DNA of 64,000 bases from Branchiostoma belcheri (taxonomy: Eukaryota; Chordata; Leptocardii; Amphioxiformes; Branchiostomatidae). The stretch spans positions 2,483,638 through 2,547,637 of the forward strand of contig NW_017803909.1 of the NCBI RefSeq assembly GCF_001625305.1, read 5' to 3'. A program made the position numbers and the translations under genes. Below, one piece after another: positions 25,533 through 38,900 of this stretch (positions within the stretch are counted from its first letter, which is position 1; each line of letters begins with the position of its first letter). The notes beneath the pieces are model-generated. The model had not been told where the DNA came from, did no database searches, and saw nothing but the letters and a program-made list of their open reading frames with translations.

Positions 25533-28500
25533 GGACATCGCACTACACAGGACTCTTCCTCGGGTCTCTCCAATAATGATACATGTGAACATATCTAGTT
25601 ATCTAACTGTGAGCCGATATGAGAAGATCAAGAGGGCTTCCTCCCTCCCTAATGTTTGAAATGAAATAACCCTAACGGCACCAGAAATTTCAGACGCTTA
25701 CTACTCATTGACCACTTTAGAGGGAAACACTCATTTTTCCGAACCATTGAGCAACGTTTAATCTGTAAAAGTGCAACGGATTATCCATATTAATTTTTAA
25801 CAATGGACTTTGACAGAAAAACTGTTCGCTATTGGGCAAGTTTCTGACATGCTTTAGTGCCTGATGTGCAAAGAAATGATGTTTACTCTGTGACCAAAGA
25901 ATGGAACGTCTTGTTGTTCAGTTCGCTTTAATAGTGAGATGTTAACACAAAAGGACAGTGCTCATGTGAGGTTGAACGGACAACCTAATCTATTATAACA
26001 AAAATTTTGCTGTATAAAAACAAATTAGATGATCAGCACTCACGCATTTTTCAGAGGCACTACTATTGACACAAACGTAGCACTGTCCTGTTGTGTCGAC
26101 TCTAACATCAGATATTTGTATACACACCATTACTGCGCACATATTGTGTTGAAAAGTCTGCTGTTATTTTTTTTATTGTACGCGTGAGTGTGTTTTAGCC
26201 AGCAATTATTGTCCTATATTTGTAAATATTGCATTATGAGTGGTGTGGATCTGTCCTACATGAATTAACCACTGGATATGGTTGATATTGTAATCCTGAT
26301 ATGTTGCAAAGGTTGGTAGTTGCTGTACTGCAAAGCTAAGCACAAACTTATGTTATTTCATGTAAATGTTTTTGGCAAGTATACTTAACGTTTTATTTGG
26401 TGTATCATATGCGCTCTGGGTACCACGTATGTATCTTTCTCTACTATTTCGCGACGGACTCAGAGCAATGCTGTGTATTTCGATTTGTACTTATTTCTTT
26501 TTGCAAATGCATATATGTCCTTCTATTTTATGCCCTTATTTTGAAGGTACTTACTGCAAGTTGTATTTTTTTTAGGTCTGGTTGGTTTTTGACAGAAGCT
26601 AAGAAAATCATGACAAGGAATTCATTGTTTTGTCAGTAGATTTGTGCCAAAAGTTGTTTTTATTTTGGGATGTTTTAAACATTATGTATCGTACTCCTTG
26701 CTTGAGCCAGTAGATGGAGATAGAGGTGGTATCTGTAGATAGATACAGAGAAGACGTTTTCAGATCGTCTGTGATGTGAATAAGAAGTCGGGAAGATATA
26801 TGTGCGAAAAAAACTGAATGGAATTTTGCTGTCGTTTCCAGCCGTCTTCCCTTCTGCTGAAATAGTTATAATGGAATAGGTATTAAATCCTTGTGCTTAA
26901 TAAGCATTTCTCACCTACTGATATCTCAAACAGCCGATATGTACCACTTGTTGATTGCTACAGCATTTGTTGTCACGCACATGTAGTAGACTGTAGAATT
27001 GAGGTGTCCATAATGAATTAATTCTATCATATAAAGAGGGATCGTGGGAGTGTAAGAAGGATACAGGTGAAAATGTCAAATTGAAAGACTCCGGCACTCT
27101 GTATATTGTGACTTTACTATACTTGCCGTTTGGTTGTCCATTTTCCTCTTCAAACGTCCAACAATATCTTCATTGAATTGATATGTGGCCTAAACAAGAA
27201 ACTGTAACAAATTTGCATTGCTGTTCATGAATTTGAATGATAGCATCAGACTTGGTATATGTTAAACTGTTAACGAATTTCTCGGTGCTTTCTCAGGGAC
27301 CACCCTTTGATGGTGGACATCTTTCTCACGTAGATTAGTCATAGCCTCAGATCCAGGCTTCTTCAGTTTTGTTCGGTTAGAGATAGAGGACGTATGCCGA
27401 AGAAGGCTGGATCTCAGGCTAGGTAAGTAGTACTTCATGTGCCACGAGGTTCCTTTCATTTTTGTACTTCAGCTTGGATACCAAATAAACTATACGATCT
27501 CAGCAATGCTTCCCAGCGCTGTCATTTTGTGTACCCACAGAGGTACAAATACAGACGTTATTCTAGACAGACACAGTGTTATGATTACTGTATTTCAGCC
27601 AATCAAAATATATGGCACTATCATGGTGACCTTCGATAATCGGTGCATATAAGTGCAGCATATTAAACGGATTGGAATAAATAGATAGATGAAAATGCAA
27701 GCACTAGTAAATCAGAGTCTATGATTGTAATTCAAGTAAATATTAGGTTAGCCATAGCAAGGGCTTAAAAATCTAGACTTAAAAATTTAGCCATGGCTTA
27801 GTAAGGAACTTAACAATCTAGCATGTACAATTAATGGTATGTACAAGTCCCTTCCAGTTCCAAAATATCCAGCTTCATATGCAGGCATTTCAATTAGAAT
27901 TCTACAGGGCTGTGAGCAGTTAGACATTGTAACGTTACATATCAACAGCTCCGTATTGAAAAAAAGTTGACTCTTAAGTACAATGTAACACACAAAGATG
28001 ACTGTCATTACAAAGCAGTTTGCAAAGACATTATTTCTGGCTAATATTTACCAGCTGTTTGCTTTTGAACAACAAAAGAAGCCATTAGATTAAAGTCACA
28101 GTAACAGACGGCTATGCTGATTTTGGGCCATTTGTACCCTTGTGTTTTCAGCTACCATAACAAGTTTACATCGGCGACCTTATTCATTACCTTCGTGGCG
28201 TCACATATAATTACACAGATATTCCAATCGTAGATGACGGGATCAACCTGATCTCAGGGGCTGATTAGCTTGAAAACGGCCGGAGTTCGGTTTCTAACGC
28301 ACGGAGCTTTTCAGCGAGGCAACGTAATATCTTTAGCTGTGGTTGTGAACTTGTGACCATGGGTACATAAGCGGGGATGAATATACTAGTATGATTTATG
28401 AAAAAATCTGTGGAATATCGTCCGAAACGCCGCGGGGGGTATCAGCTGTCGCCCCGGTGATAGATGGCGTCCCTTGGGTCACCAAGGAGAAAAGTTGTCT

Positions 28501-31500
28501 GTCTGTAGACCATTCTTATCATTAACTTTGATCATGCTATCGGCGATATACTAGTAGTTATCTTGACTTAAGCTTCTAGTAGTGGTGATCTAGAATCTGT
28601 CAAGGTCAAATGAGTACCATGGGACCATTTGGCCAGTCGTCCATACATAGCCCAGATTACGTCAAACTGAAGGGCGTATTGTCTGTGTACTCTGGACTAT
28701 GCCAAGAATGTGTACAGTTGCTTTGGGGAGAAGGGGCGTCACTTCTATTCCGCAACCCCCCACCATAACTAGATTAAATATGATGCAGATGCTATAATTA
28801 TTAATAACACCATTGTTTTATTCATTGTGATTACATTATATAGGGTTTGGGGATACATGTATATTAGAAATGGGATATATTCATAACTAAAATATAATAT
28901 ATAAACAGCAATCCCCCCTCGAAATATTATCATAGATCATTTCTCTCTACAGCACGCAACTTATAAGACCAGCCCATGGCAATGACGCAAGACTGTAGTG
29001 TTATTTCAAGTGAAAGTGGTCGTAAATATCTCTGCGGTTTAGACAAGTTTAATATTCCACCACTTACGTCATCATAAAAGGTGCCGCGTGGGAGTTTTGA
29101 AGAACCTTGACAGCTGGGTACACACGTAACGGAAGTTAGTTTTTAAATTAGATATGACGTTCGTTGCGTCAGGTGAGGGCGTGGTCCACGGTCGTACGTA
29201 AACGTTCTGGTCCGTATTTAGAACACGTTATCGTAAAGTACGGCGAGGCGTTGTAACAACAGCGCTATTTCAGATAAGAAACGTTGGTTTGACGCGTGGC
29301 AGAGGTTTAATGGTTTCCGCTATTACATGCCGTGAAGTACCAGGGCTCAGGTTACCGCTATAAACGTACATGTTGTACATAAGTGCTCTAGACAATGGCA
29401 GCAAACCGGACGTACGTAAAACATCCTCTCTGTAATTGCCACTTAGTAGTTTGCGTATACTTTACTTGAAAAAGGATGAAATATAAAAAGTAAATACATT
29501 GAACAAACAAAATGTATCAACATAACAAAATGTGTGTTGCGAACGATGTTCAACAAGGATAGAAACATATCTTGCAGAATTTTTGTTTTGTATACTCTTT
29601 GATTTTTTTTCTCTGCGTACCAACCCTCATAATTTCATTGGATGCATGGCGGCACGCTAACCTCGATATTTGAAGGCTGTCGTCTTTCTTTTATCTTCGG
29701 TCATTGACCCAGGCATCCTGGATCCAGGGTCACGTGGTTATGGGACTGTGTCCAATCTAGTTCAGATGGAGTTTTATTCATTTATATCTATTCATCATCC
29801 CTGCAACCATCTATATCTCCCCTGGCGTCAGTTGTCTCTTTATGGGGTGGCCCGGGGAAGGATAGCAGGGGTCAGAATGAAAATAATTTTTTTGTGACGA
29901 GAATTTGCCTTTCCAACGTATAACTCCGTATATCTTCCTCATTTTTCTTTATGTACTTTCAGAAAAAAGCACAGAGCACATGGTATAGCATCACGTCTGC
30001 TTGGAGAAGATCTACGCGAAACGTGCCTCCAGATGATGCAACACAACTCCAGTATTGGATGATGTCCGGGACATATACATATGAAGTTTACATTTTTGTG
30101 GGGATGGCCTGATTTTATTATTACAATATAAAACCTTAAATAGATATAATACAAGACATAAGTGATAAACCTTGTATTATGATATATTAATTGTAGGTAC
30201 GTATCCAGTGCTGGAATCTAATTACAGATATATGATATGAACGGGGATGCGAAAAAGGAAATGCACCCCCATATTTTGCAAATGGCATGTCCTAATGACC
30301 TCTGACATGCAAACTGCCCCAGCGTGAAGCCTGCACTTCAGGGCGCGGGAAGCAGACACAAGAGACGATGGTCCAGCTCGGATAGCACACTCTACACTCT
30401 TCTACAGCCACAGAAGGTAAGATATACATCATATATTCATGTATGCACAGGGTACGTAGTCCGAACCTCCAGTAAACTGCTGTGACGGGCCGGCTGAGCA
30501 ACGTGGCGTGAATACATACTTTGTTTGAGCCGGCCGGCTGAAGGCACATGCCTTGTTTGGATTTCAGCGAGGCCCAGCCTGTCGGTCAGCGGTGGGGGTG
30601 TTGGCTGGGCACGTCCCTGAGGCCATATGGAAAACAGCAACAAATTCCAGGCTTTTATTCCAGGATTTCAAGCTACGATTTTTTTTTCAAATATACATAT
30701 CGTATGCTGAGGGAGAAGTTTTGTAGCCACACACACATACCACATGAGGGAGGCGTTCCACTGTTTTACGTAGAAAATGGTTGGCTTTTCTGGAAAGAGG
30801 GACATCGTCCAGAGTCAGAGGGTAAACAAAACAATGGCGGGAATCCCTGCTGGGCAGAAACGCCATGATATTCACTGGTGTCAATTAATAGACTATTGTG
30901 TGACCCGCATATAGCCCCTTGCTAGTACTACTAGTATGACTCAAAAATTTTAAGCTTACTAAATGGGCATTCAATTAATGAGGCGCCGGTAAATACAACG
31001 GACAATCTGAATTTTGCAATTAGGTATGATGAGATTTGGAACCAAGGGCACACGAATGATTAGATAAATCACTACCAGACCGTGAGGAGTATGTCGTATG
31101 TTGCACGAGTACTGTTTGCCCTGGGCGTCCGCCAAAGCCTTTGCAAGTGGCGCGTGGGTTTCCTACCCTGTAATTCAACACAAACCGGTTCAATCCAGAT
31201 CCTCCCCATGCCGTAGTACGCACGGCAGCGCGGCAAGGTCCTTGAGCGCGGTTATAATTGGTCACGCGGAAACTGGATATTGTGTTCGCGCCACTTTTGG
31301 ATGCATGGCTGAGAAAGGACAACATGCCCCTGAGCACCCTGATTTTGGCGTAACTTGAGGTTGTTGATATTTAAGCACTGGCACTCATGTCAACAATTTA
31401 TGTTATTATTTCAGTATGGCTACACGGAACCAAAACAATTGAAACACCGTCAACCTTGTGTTGTCGTTATTGTAACCTTTGATAGGAAGTGTCCAAAGAT

Positions 31501-34278
31501 TCCAAACAATGTTTATTATGAAAAGGCGACGTATTGATGGTCAATTTCAGTGCATTATGCTTTTTCTTAATAACTGATTGTTAATATTTTCTGATTCACG
31601 AATATGTATATTTTTCGTTCAATGATCAGTAATGCACAAAATAACCATGTACCAAATTCTGTGGAATTTCCCTAGGGATAGACTTGGATGATAGTAGGTC
31701 AATGGGTCTTTTGATATAGAAAGATTGTATCAATTTTTTTGTGTCGTTGCTTTGGAGCTGTTATCCATTTTATCAATGTACGTGACATAATTTGTACCTA
31801 TGGATACTGTATGAAATCTCCGAGTCCATACAGATGTGGAATAAGGAATATTAAGATATAAGCTTATGATTTTCCCTTTTTTCTTGGATATTTATTATTC
31901 ATGGGATACTGTGAGCCCTGTCAATATCCGTGAAACATAAATGTACTGAAATTATAAACATGGCGTGGTCCTCAACGTTAGAACTTATAAATAGAAGTAC
32001 TTCAAGTGTGTATGGAAATCCGAATGTTGCTAATTTTGTACAGGTCGAGAACTGGTAAGGCTTGGAAATTTATGAAAACGTACAGTGTATGATTAGTCGA
32101 TTGGTCTGTTGTCTGTAATCACTTAAATCAGTGTAACGTCATTTTAATAAGCTGAGTGAAAAGTCCATTGTCTACGTGGTCAGTGTAGTGTACTACAACA
32201 GGTCAGTGACCCGTGGAGTGGTCAGTGCGTTTGTGGACACTGTATCAAACTACCGACCTTCGAACCAGGGCCTGCTTCGAACCGTAAGGAAAATACAGCT
32301 GTGTTGTTTTAAGAGAAAGACCCCCTGTCCATACTGGACTACTGATGGAGTGAGCCACGCCTCCCGATAGGTCACATAACACCTGGTCTAGATATATACG
32401 ATGTCTGTCTTCAAATTTAAACGAGCCAAGGTAACTGTGTGCACCTACTCAACGTATATTTTGGTAACTAGACTGTGCTAGGGTTTATTTCTCGAGATAA
32501 GTGACTTGTATGTTTTGTGTTATCAATGTGTAGAAAACATTCTTATTACTGTTATCGTAATAAACGCAAAGGGCACAAAAATGCTAACCCAATCCTCTCA
32601 GTCTGCATCGTTATCAGCTATGCACGTTGCTATTGCTTCCGTGATTCTGATGGTTTGTGTACTCTGTGAGACCTCACTTTTGACCCACACATATGGTCTG
32701 ATAGCCAGACAGGTCTACAGTTCATAAGAAGGTTACAACAAGAGACAGGTGGCGCCTTGTGCAAGCACTACAAGTGCCACTCAACGGTACTACTTGTATT
32801 GTTGTGGCTTGATTCTTATCGTCCGAGCAAACAGAAAAAAAAATTGTAGTGGCCATTTTGAGAAGAACGATTGTTAGTGCATGAAGATTACGATAGAAGA
32901 AGGCAGGCTGCGTACGGGATTTGGTGGAGGTAAGTTGCCGTATTTTGTTGTCTGCAGAATAAACAATGATAAAGGTATGTAGGGGTGGGATAGGTACTGG
33001 AGGGGGCGGTGCCAAGAGGTAGAACCACAAAAAATCGGATAGAAAGTGTTTTTCTGGTAGTTCATTTCGAAGGGAAAGAGAATGGGCATTTTACTACCCT
33101 TTAAATATATAATTTACAGTAACGTTACATGGATGGAAGAATGTTTTGTTTTGACATGTTCTAATGCTCCAATGCACATTTGAAGTGTAAGTGCCAAATG
33201 TCCTAGTTTATCAGTTCCGTTCGGCCGTTCACTAGTAAAAATGTACGTCCACTGTGCGTAAATAGGCATCGGTCAAGCCTTCCCACAGGGTCTACAATCA
33301 AATTGTCAGTCTGGGGGCAAACTGAAGCTATCTGCTTATTTGTCGATCTAATACGGGTTTTATTTCACCAGACACGCCGTCGACAGAAGGTATTGGAATT
33401 TTAAATTCTGTAGTTTTACTGAGAAACTGTATGCTGACAGCTCTAATGCTATTTTCTACACCATGCGTAGCATGCTAGCAGAATGCCATTTTCCCCTATA
33501 GTGTGCTAACCAAATAGGTGCGAAGGCTTTTCTATTGTATCATATGTACATTTTAGTGGGCGTTTCCGACAAGAAAGTGACTGAGTAAGCAAGGCACCAA
33601 CAGAGGCAATGTAGAGATGTCAGGTTAGGGCTTGTTCATTCGTGCTTTGGATGTGGTAAAGTTTATAGCAAGAAACTTTCATACGCCGCTTCCCGTCACA
33701 ACGAAATTTGGGTCATCTTGAGAGGACAGATAGGAGCATCCTCATCTAGGTACGTCATTTACGATGTGCTTCGTTGTCAAGACAAATATTTGGCCCAAAA
33801 AGCAGACAAAGTCCACCCTTTGGGTCAGTCGTTACGTGTTGTAGCATTGATAGCCAGCGCCGAATATTTACAATAAATTTGAGCCTGTAAAGAATTGCGT
33901 AGATGATTACCGTGTTAGTAGAACAATTTTCGTATCCATGCTTGGAAACTAGCCATTTTTACAGAGATCCGTTTTCAAAAGTAACCTTTAGGTCACTGAG
34001 CTGCTTGCTTTGTCACTAAGCTACAACTTGAAGCCGCTCCAGACCTTGACCCCAAATTAGAGCGTTGGTCCGCCAAGTTTGGACTGGAATCAAGCAGCAC
34101 TTTGTACGTAACCTTGGTTGATATGGCATGGCATGTACGAGTGTTTATACACGTACGTAGAGTGGACAGATCCGTCTGAGTACTCCAGACTACACATTTT
34201 AACACGTCTGTTTCTGTTAGCTCTCTTTGTTGCCACTTCTTCACGCCCAGTGATCAAGTTTTCACGGCACGCTGCCGA
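25533..34278. other. 3' flank of gene 2 and intergenic region to gene 3
   Basis: Candidate poly(A) signals for gene 2 are AATAAA at 27484 and 27676, both far from the TGA, so either the 3' UTR is long or a variant signal is used. The rest is AT-rich with no supported gene. A CG-richer patch lies near 29040-29350. I could not assign any of the short open frames. Confidence 0.55.
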
Positions 34279-34309
34279 TGATGCAATATTTCATCAGTCA
34301 TGATGCAAT
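34279..34309 (+). promoter_or_regulatory. Clustered ATF4/C-EBP-type amino-acid-response motifs
   Basis: TGATGCAAT occurs at 34279-34287 and again at 34301-34309. Between them TTTCATCA (complement TGATGAAA) occupies 34289-34296. Three matches to TGATGNAAN-type words in 31 bp is far denser than chance. The cluster is 1.63 kb upstream of the ATG of gene 3. ATF4-CHOP/C-EBP composite elements of this form are known in amino-acid-stress genes including SLC7 members, but use here is inferred. Confidence 0.5.
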
Positions 34310-35941
34310 CGCGACGGAGGGACTCTTCAGAGCTTCAAGGGTTAGACACGCAGTTTGAAGTGTGGAATTTCCGTGATATTTCGAACATGCCTTTGTTTGC
34401 TTAAACTAGATTGTACATCAAATAGAGTAACGTAAATGTAATTTTCAATAACCCTCATGCCGTACGTTAAGGCGAAAAGATGCACCGTTTTAAGTCTAGC
34501 CTACATTTCAAGCTGGATGAGGGCAATTCGAAAAAATGTTCAACAGAAAACTACTTTGACAGGACGAGCGAGTTTGATGGGAAGTTATACATCCGCCTGA
34601 TTTAGATTGATGAGGGACGGACCGCCACCCAAATAAGGGGCGGGAAAGAAGGCATGGGCAAGGCAAACGAGGTCATCCCTAATCTTTTCGATTAGTGTGT
34701 TGGGCTCTTCATCATGAGGTTTTACTCTTGAGGCTATCGCAAGACCGAAGCCTCCGCGTCCCCTCTGAATGACGATATGATCGCTGTTGTAACTAACCCC
34801 TCACATGTCCCTCTAGGACAGTCCCTCTCATCGTGTTCTATCCTGTATGTCCCCTCGACCTCTACTCTATACATAGTGGTTGCGTGCAAAGGGACTCTTT
34901 GTTTGTCACATTGTGTTGTTGTGGGCCTCTATGTGTGTGACATCCTTTTGTGTTCGCTGCTCTTTTTGTGTCCTGTTCTCTGTGTATTGAAAGATTCGTA
35001 GTGATTTTGCTGTGTTGGATGTGGGGCCGTTTCTAGGAGTTTGATTGTAATTTTACGGTTACTGAATGAGTGGCGATATGGCGACACTGTAAAAGAGAGT
35101 CATTCCAAACCGTTTGTTTTTGATAGTCTGAAATTTAATTTTTACTATGATTTAATTGTCAACCTCTGAGAACCACCGCGATGATATCATTTTAAAGATA
35201 CAATGTATTACTTTCTTTTTATAACTGAGTTTTATGAACATCTCTCCTAATTATTGTGAGTACAGACTCCGTTTCTCTTCGTTGTGTTCTTTTATTGTAA
35301 ACACATGGTAGCGTGGTTTGGACATCTATACACACAAACGTCGTAGTTTGCCATAACTCTAAACATCACGGGATCTTTGGGTGAAGCCCGGGGGTCAGCT
35401 CAGTGTGAAGAGGTCCCGCCTCTATGCAAACGAAGTCTTAAACAAGTCTGTTTGCGGTGCTATTTTATCTTTGTCTGCTGTCCGTCACGAGTCTGCATGT
35501 TTACATTCTGTCACTGGGTATGTGGGTCACGTGCGATCCTCGCGATATAACGCGTTTACATATTCACAAGTCTCACTCAGACAGACCAAGGAACAGCTCA
35601 CAGATCTCTCGGACAGGAAACTTCGGTTCATTGTTTTCTGTTGCCACAATTTTGCTTTAAGTAACAAGTGTTGTCGACCTGAGTTTGCATATAAATGGAT
35701 GTATTCATTTTGCCTTAGGGTGGGGAAAACATTATCCTGTAAATACTGCGTCTCTGTCGCTACTAAACCAGTCTTACCACTTGTCTCTGCTCATTCGAAC
35801 AGGTGGTACCGTAGGCCCCTCCCACACGTACCCCGCTGTGCCGCCGCCCAGGCCGTAAGTTGTTGGACGCTAGTGGTTGGTCATCATTCAGTCAGGACCC
35901 ACGGTTGACAAACGTACCCGCAGGACAGTCGCGCGACCAAC
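34310..35941. other. 5' flank of gene 3
   Basis: No gene is supported. A 175-codon open frame at 35381-35908 has no recognisable domain and overlaps what is probably 5' UTR or promoter sequence of gene 3. A CACGTG E-box lies near 35527. Confidence 0.5.
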
Positions 35942-38900
35942 ATGGCACCGGACATCCAAGGCAACGGGGCTACGGAGAAGACTCCGTCCATGGAGAACAT
36001 GGACGTCGGGGACGGAGACGGGGAGGAGACGGTCAAGATGAAGAAGAGGGTGACCCTGATGAACGGAGTCGCCATCATCGTCGGCACGATCATCGGCTCG
36101 GGTATCTTCGTGTCGCCGGTCGGCGTGATCGCGAACTGCGGGTCGGTTGGACTGTCGGTGATTGTGTGGGCCATCTGCGGGGTGGTCACCATCATCGGTG
36201 CGCTATGCTTCGCCGAGCTCGGCACCTGCATCCCCAAGTCAGGAGGGGACTACATCTACGTCCTGGAGGCGTTCGGCGACGCCTTCGAGGGCTGCGCGGG
36301 GCGGTGCTCCACGGCGGGGGCGCAGAAGTTCTGCCGACACATGGGTAAACTGTTGGCCTTCCTCTGCCTGTGGATCAACCTACTCATCATCAGGCCCACC
36401 ACACAAGCTATCGTGGCGCTCACCTTCGCCAACTACATCGTCAAACCGTTCTTCCCGACCTGCGACGGGCCCGACTCTGCCATCCGACTTCTGGCTGTCC
36501 TGTGTCTCGGTAAGTTTGTAGACTTCGAATCCTTATTTACCGTCGTTCTTAAGACCCCCCGTATCGTAATGTAACCTATATTATCGCATTTTTCACGCGT
36601 CACATGTTACTGTTTTTATAGAAATCACATGCTGTGATTTTGTGATACGAGGTAACAACTGGCCTACTTCTGGCAACGAAACGCGTACGATTTATGGAGG
36701 AGGGGAGAGGTGAAGAGACGTCCTCGCATGTTAAAAACCATGTGACATGGCCGTGACCATTCTGTGTGTAGTGTCGTATTTCGGCATGTTGCGTATTTGG
36801 AGTTACGTTCGCAATGTTTAGTGGCCCTGCTTAGTCTAGTCTTGCAATTCGTTCCCTCACAGAAAAAGACGCGATAGTTAGATAAATTTGCATTATTGTG
36901 ATCGATAAATGCTCTTCAATCCCATAGCTCATTAAGTGCAGGCCCCTATGGCTATGGCCCTAGAAGAGTAGTATGTTGATGTACCTGTCCTACACCTCGT
37001 GATAGTCACGAGTTTGGTTATGGTAAAACGGCGCTGTGTTATGCCCTGCGTGAGACCGCCGTATGACAATGTAGGAGACTACTGCCGGGCCTTTCCTCAT
37101 TGTAGATTGTCTAGAGAGCGTGATGATGGCTGTGTGACACGAAACCTTGCTGACGTTAATATCAGAGATATTATTATACCACATGTATAAACACTAGTAG
37201 CCGACAAAAATGATCTATGTTGGACCACAGAACAGTAATGTTAGAAAGCAGACGAAAATGGCGTTTGGACAAAACAAGACAAACGCATACATATTTATAT
37301 TTATAAATGACCACGAATTCGACACTACAGTATGCACGAGTATGATTATTATACTCAAACCGCCCCATCTAAATCGAGGTCAAAAAGTAACCACTAACAG
37401 TCAAATAAAAATAGCAAAAAAATGAAAAAGAGGAGAACCGACGAAATATTCAACCCGATTTTCGACCCCGCCCAGTTTTCAAAATCCTCGGTGTTTGTTT
37501 TTACTCTGCACCGGTAGAGGGAATCCCCAAATCCGGCATGAGCCGGCCGGAGATGTTTATCTGCCACTAACCACTCCCGCCACTCCACACCACATATCCT
37601 GTCACTGTCGTACATCTGGCGTCCTGCCAGGATATGGACACAGTAGATACCGGTACACGTGGGTTTTTACTAGCAGGAGGGAAGACCTGTCCAAAAATGG
37701 TTAGCCTGCGACCCCTGCGTAGCTTGGGGAAAGCCGAGCATAATACAGTATTATTATTAAAGGCCATACAGATGCACTTCAGGTACCATCCAGCTGCGTC
37801 TCATCTGCATACCCGGATTATCAATCACACGTATCTCTATTAAACCTCCTAAGGGGATGGATATCAAATTACTGCAGCGGAATCCTTTTAGCTTTCCTTA
37901 GATTACCATTTTTATTATCGTTGGGACATCACTAGTGATGTGAATTTTTCAAGAAATGGCTTTACTCGACTAATTGATACATTTTGAAGCGAAATATATA
38001 GTTAACCTATGTAATATGACCTACTTATATCACCAATGCATCCGTTTATAATCGAAGAGTGACACAGAAGTGGGAGCTTGAGAGACTTTTCAGTATTCAA
38101 CGTCGACCTCTTTAGAGTCTAGACGTTCAGACATCATTATGCTCATTTATAAAAACCCTTCAATATTCCATATGGTTCGTACAATGGGCTGGCCACGCCC
38201 TGGCCTTGGTGCTAACAAACGCGCTTCTGGCGACACCTATTCGTGACAGTGGGAACTGCAGACGTGGCCGCGATAGTCCTGTGCTGTGTTACCCACGGTA
38301 CGCAAATTCAATTTTCAATCGTTAAGAGCACATGCAACTTTGTGTAGTTGACATTTGTAATGCGTCTTTTCTGTAGTGACCTTGACGTTCATCAACTGCG
38401 CCAGTGTCCGTGCCGCCACACGGGTACAGGACATCTTCACTGTGGCGAAAGTGTTGGCACTCATCCTCATCATCATCTGCGGCTTTGTACAGATAGGCAA
38501 AGGTTGGTACAGCATCTTGGCACTGTGCACTCAGAATTATGTTTACCATAAACAAATTAACCGACATTTTATCGTAATTCTCTGTATTTCTGCTTCTGAA
38601 TTTTATCCCGTTGGCATACTTCGCTCACCATGGCCTAAGTTATTGAAATCTAATCTGTTGGTACGCAGGTGAGGCAGAATACCTGAGGCCGGACAAAGCT
38701 TTTGAAGGCACATCAAGTGACGTCGGCGCTATAGCCGTGGGGTTCTACTCCGGACTGTTCGCCTATGGAGGCTGGTGAGTGGGCATGATGCTCTGCTTAG
38801 ACGTCTGCTATCGTGTATAATTGGAGTTCGAGATATTGTTATTGTATGTCAGTTATTTTAACTTTTCACAACGTTACATTTATCATGTACCATTTTGTCT

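Noticed and set aside
35381..35908. 175-codon plus-strand frame before gene 3
   Set aside because: No domain or homology by eye; overlaps the likely promoter and leader of gene 3.
36278..36346. Gene 3 insertion as an unspliced mini-intron
   Set aside because: No GT-AG pair removes the extra segment while keeping frame and the flanking motifs.
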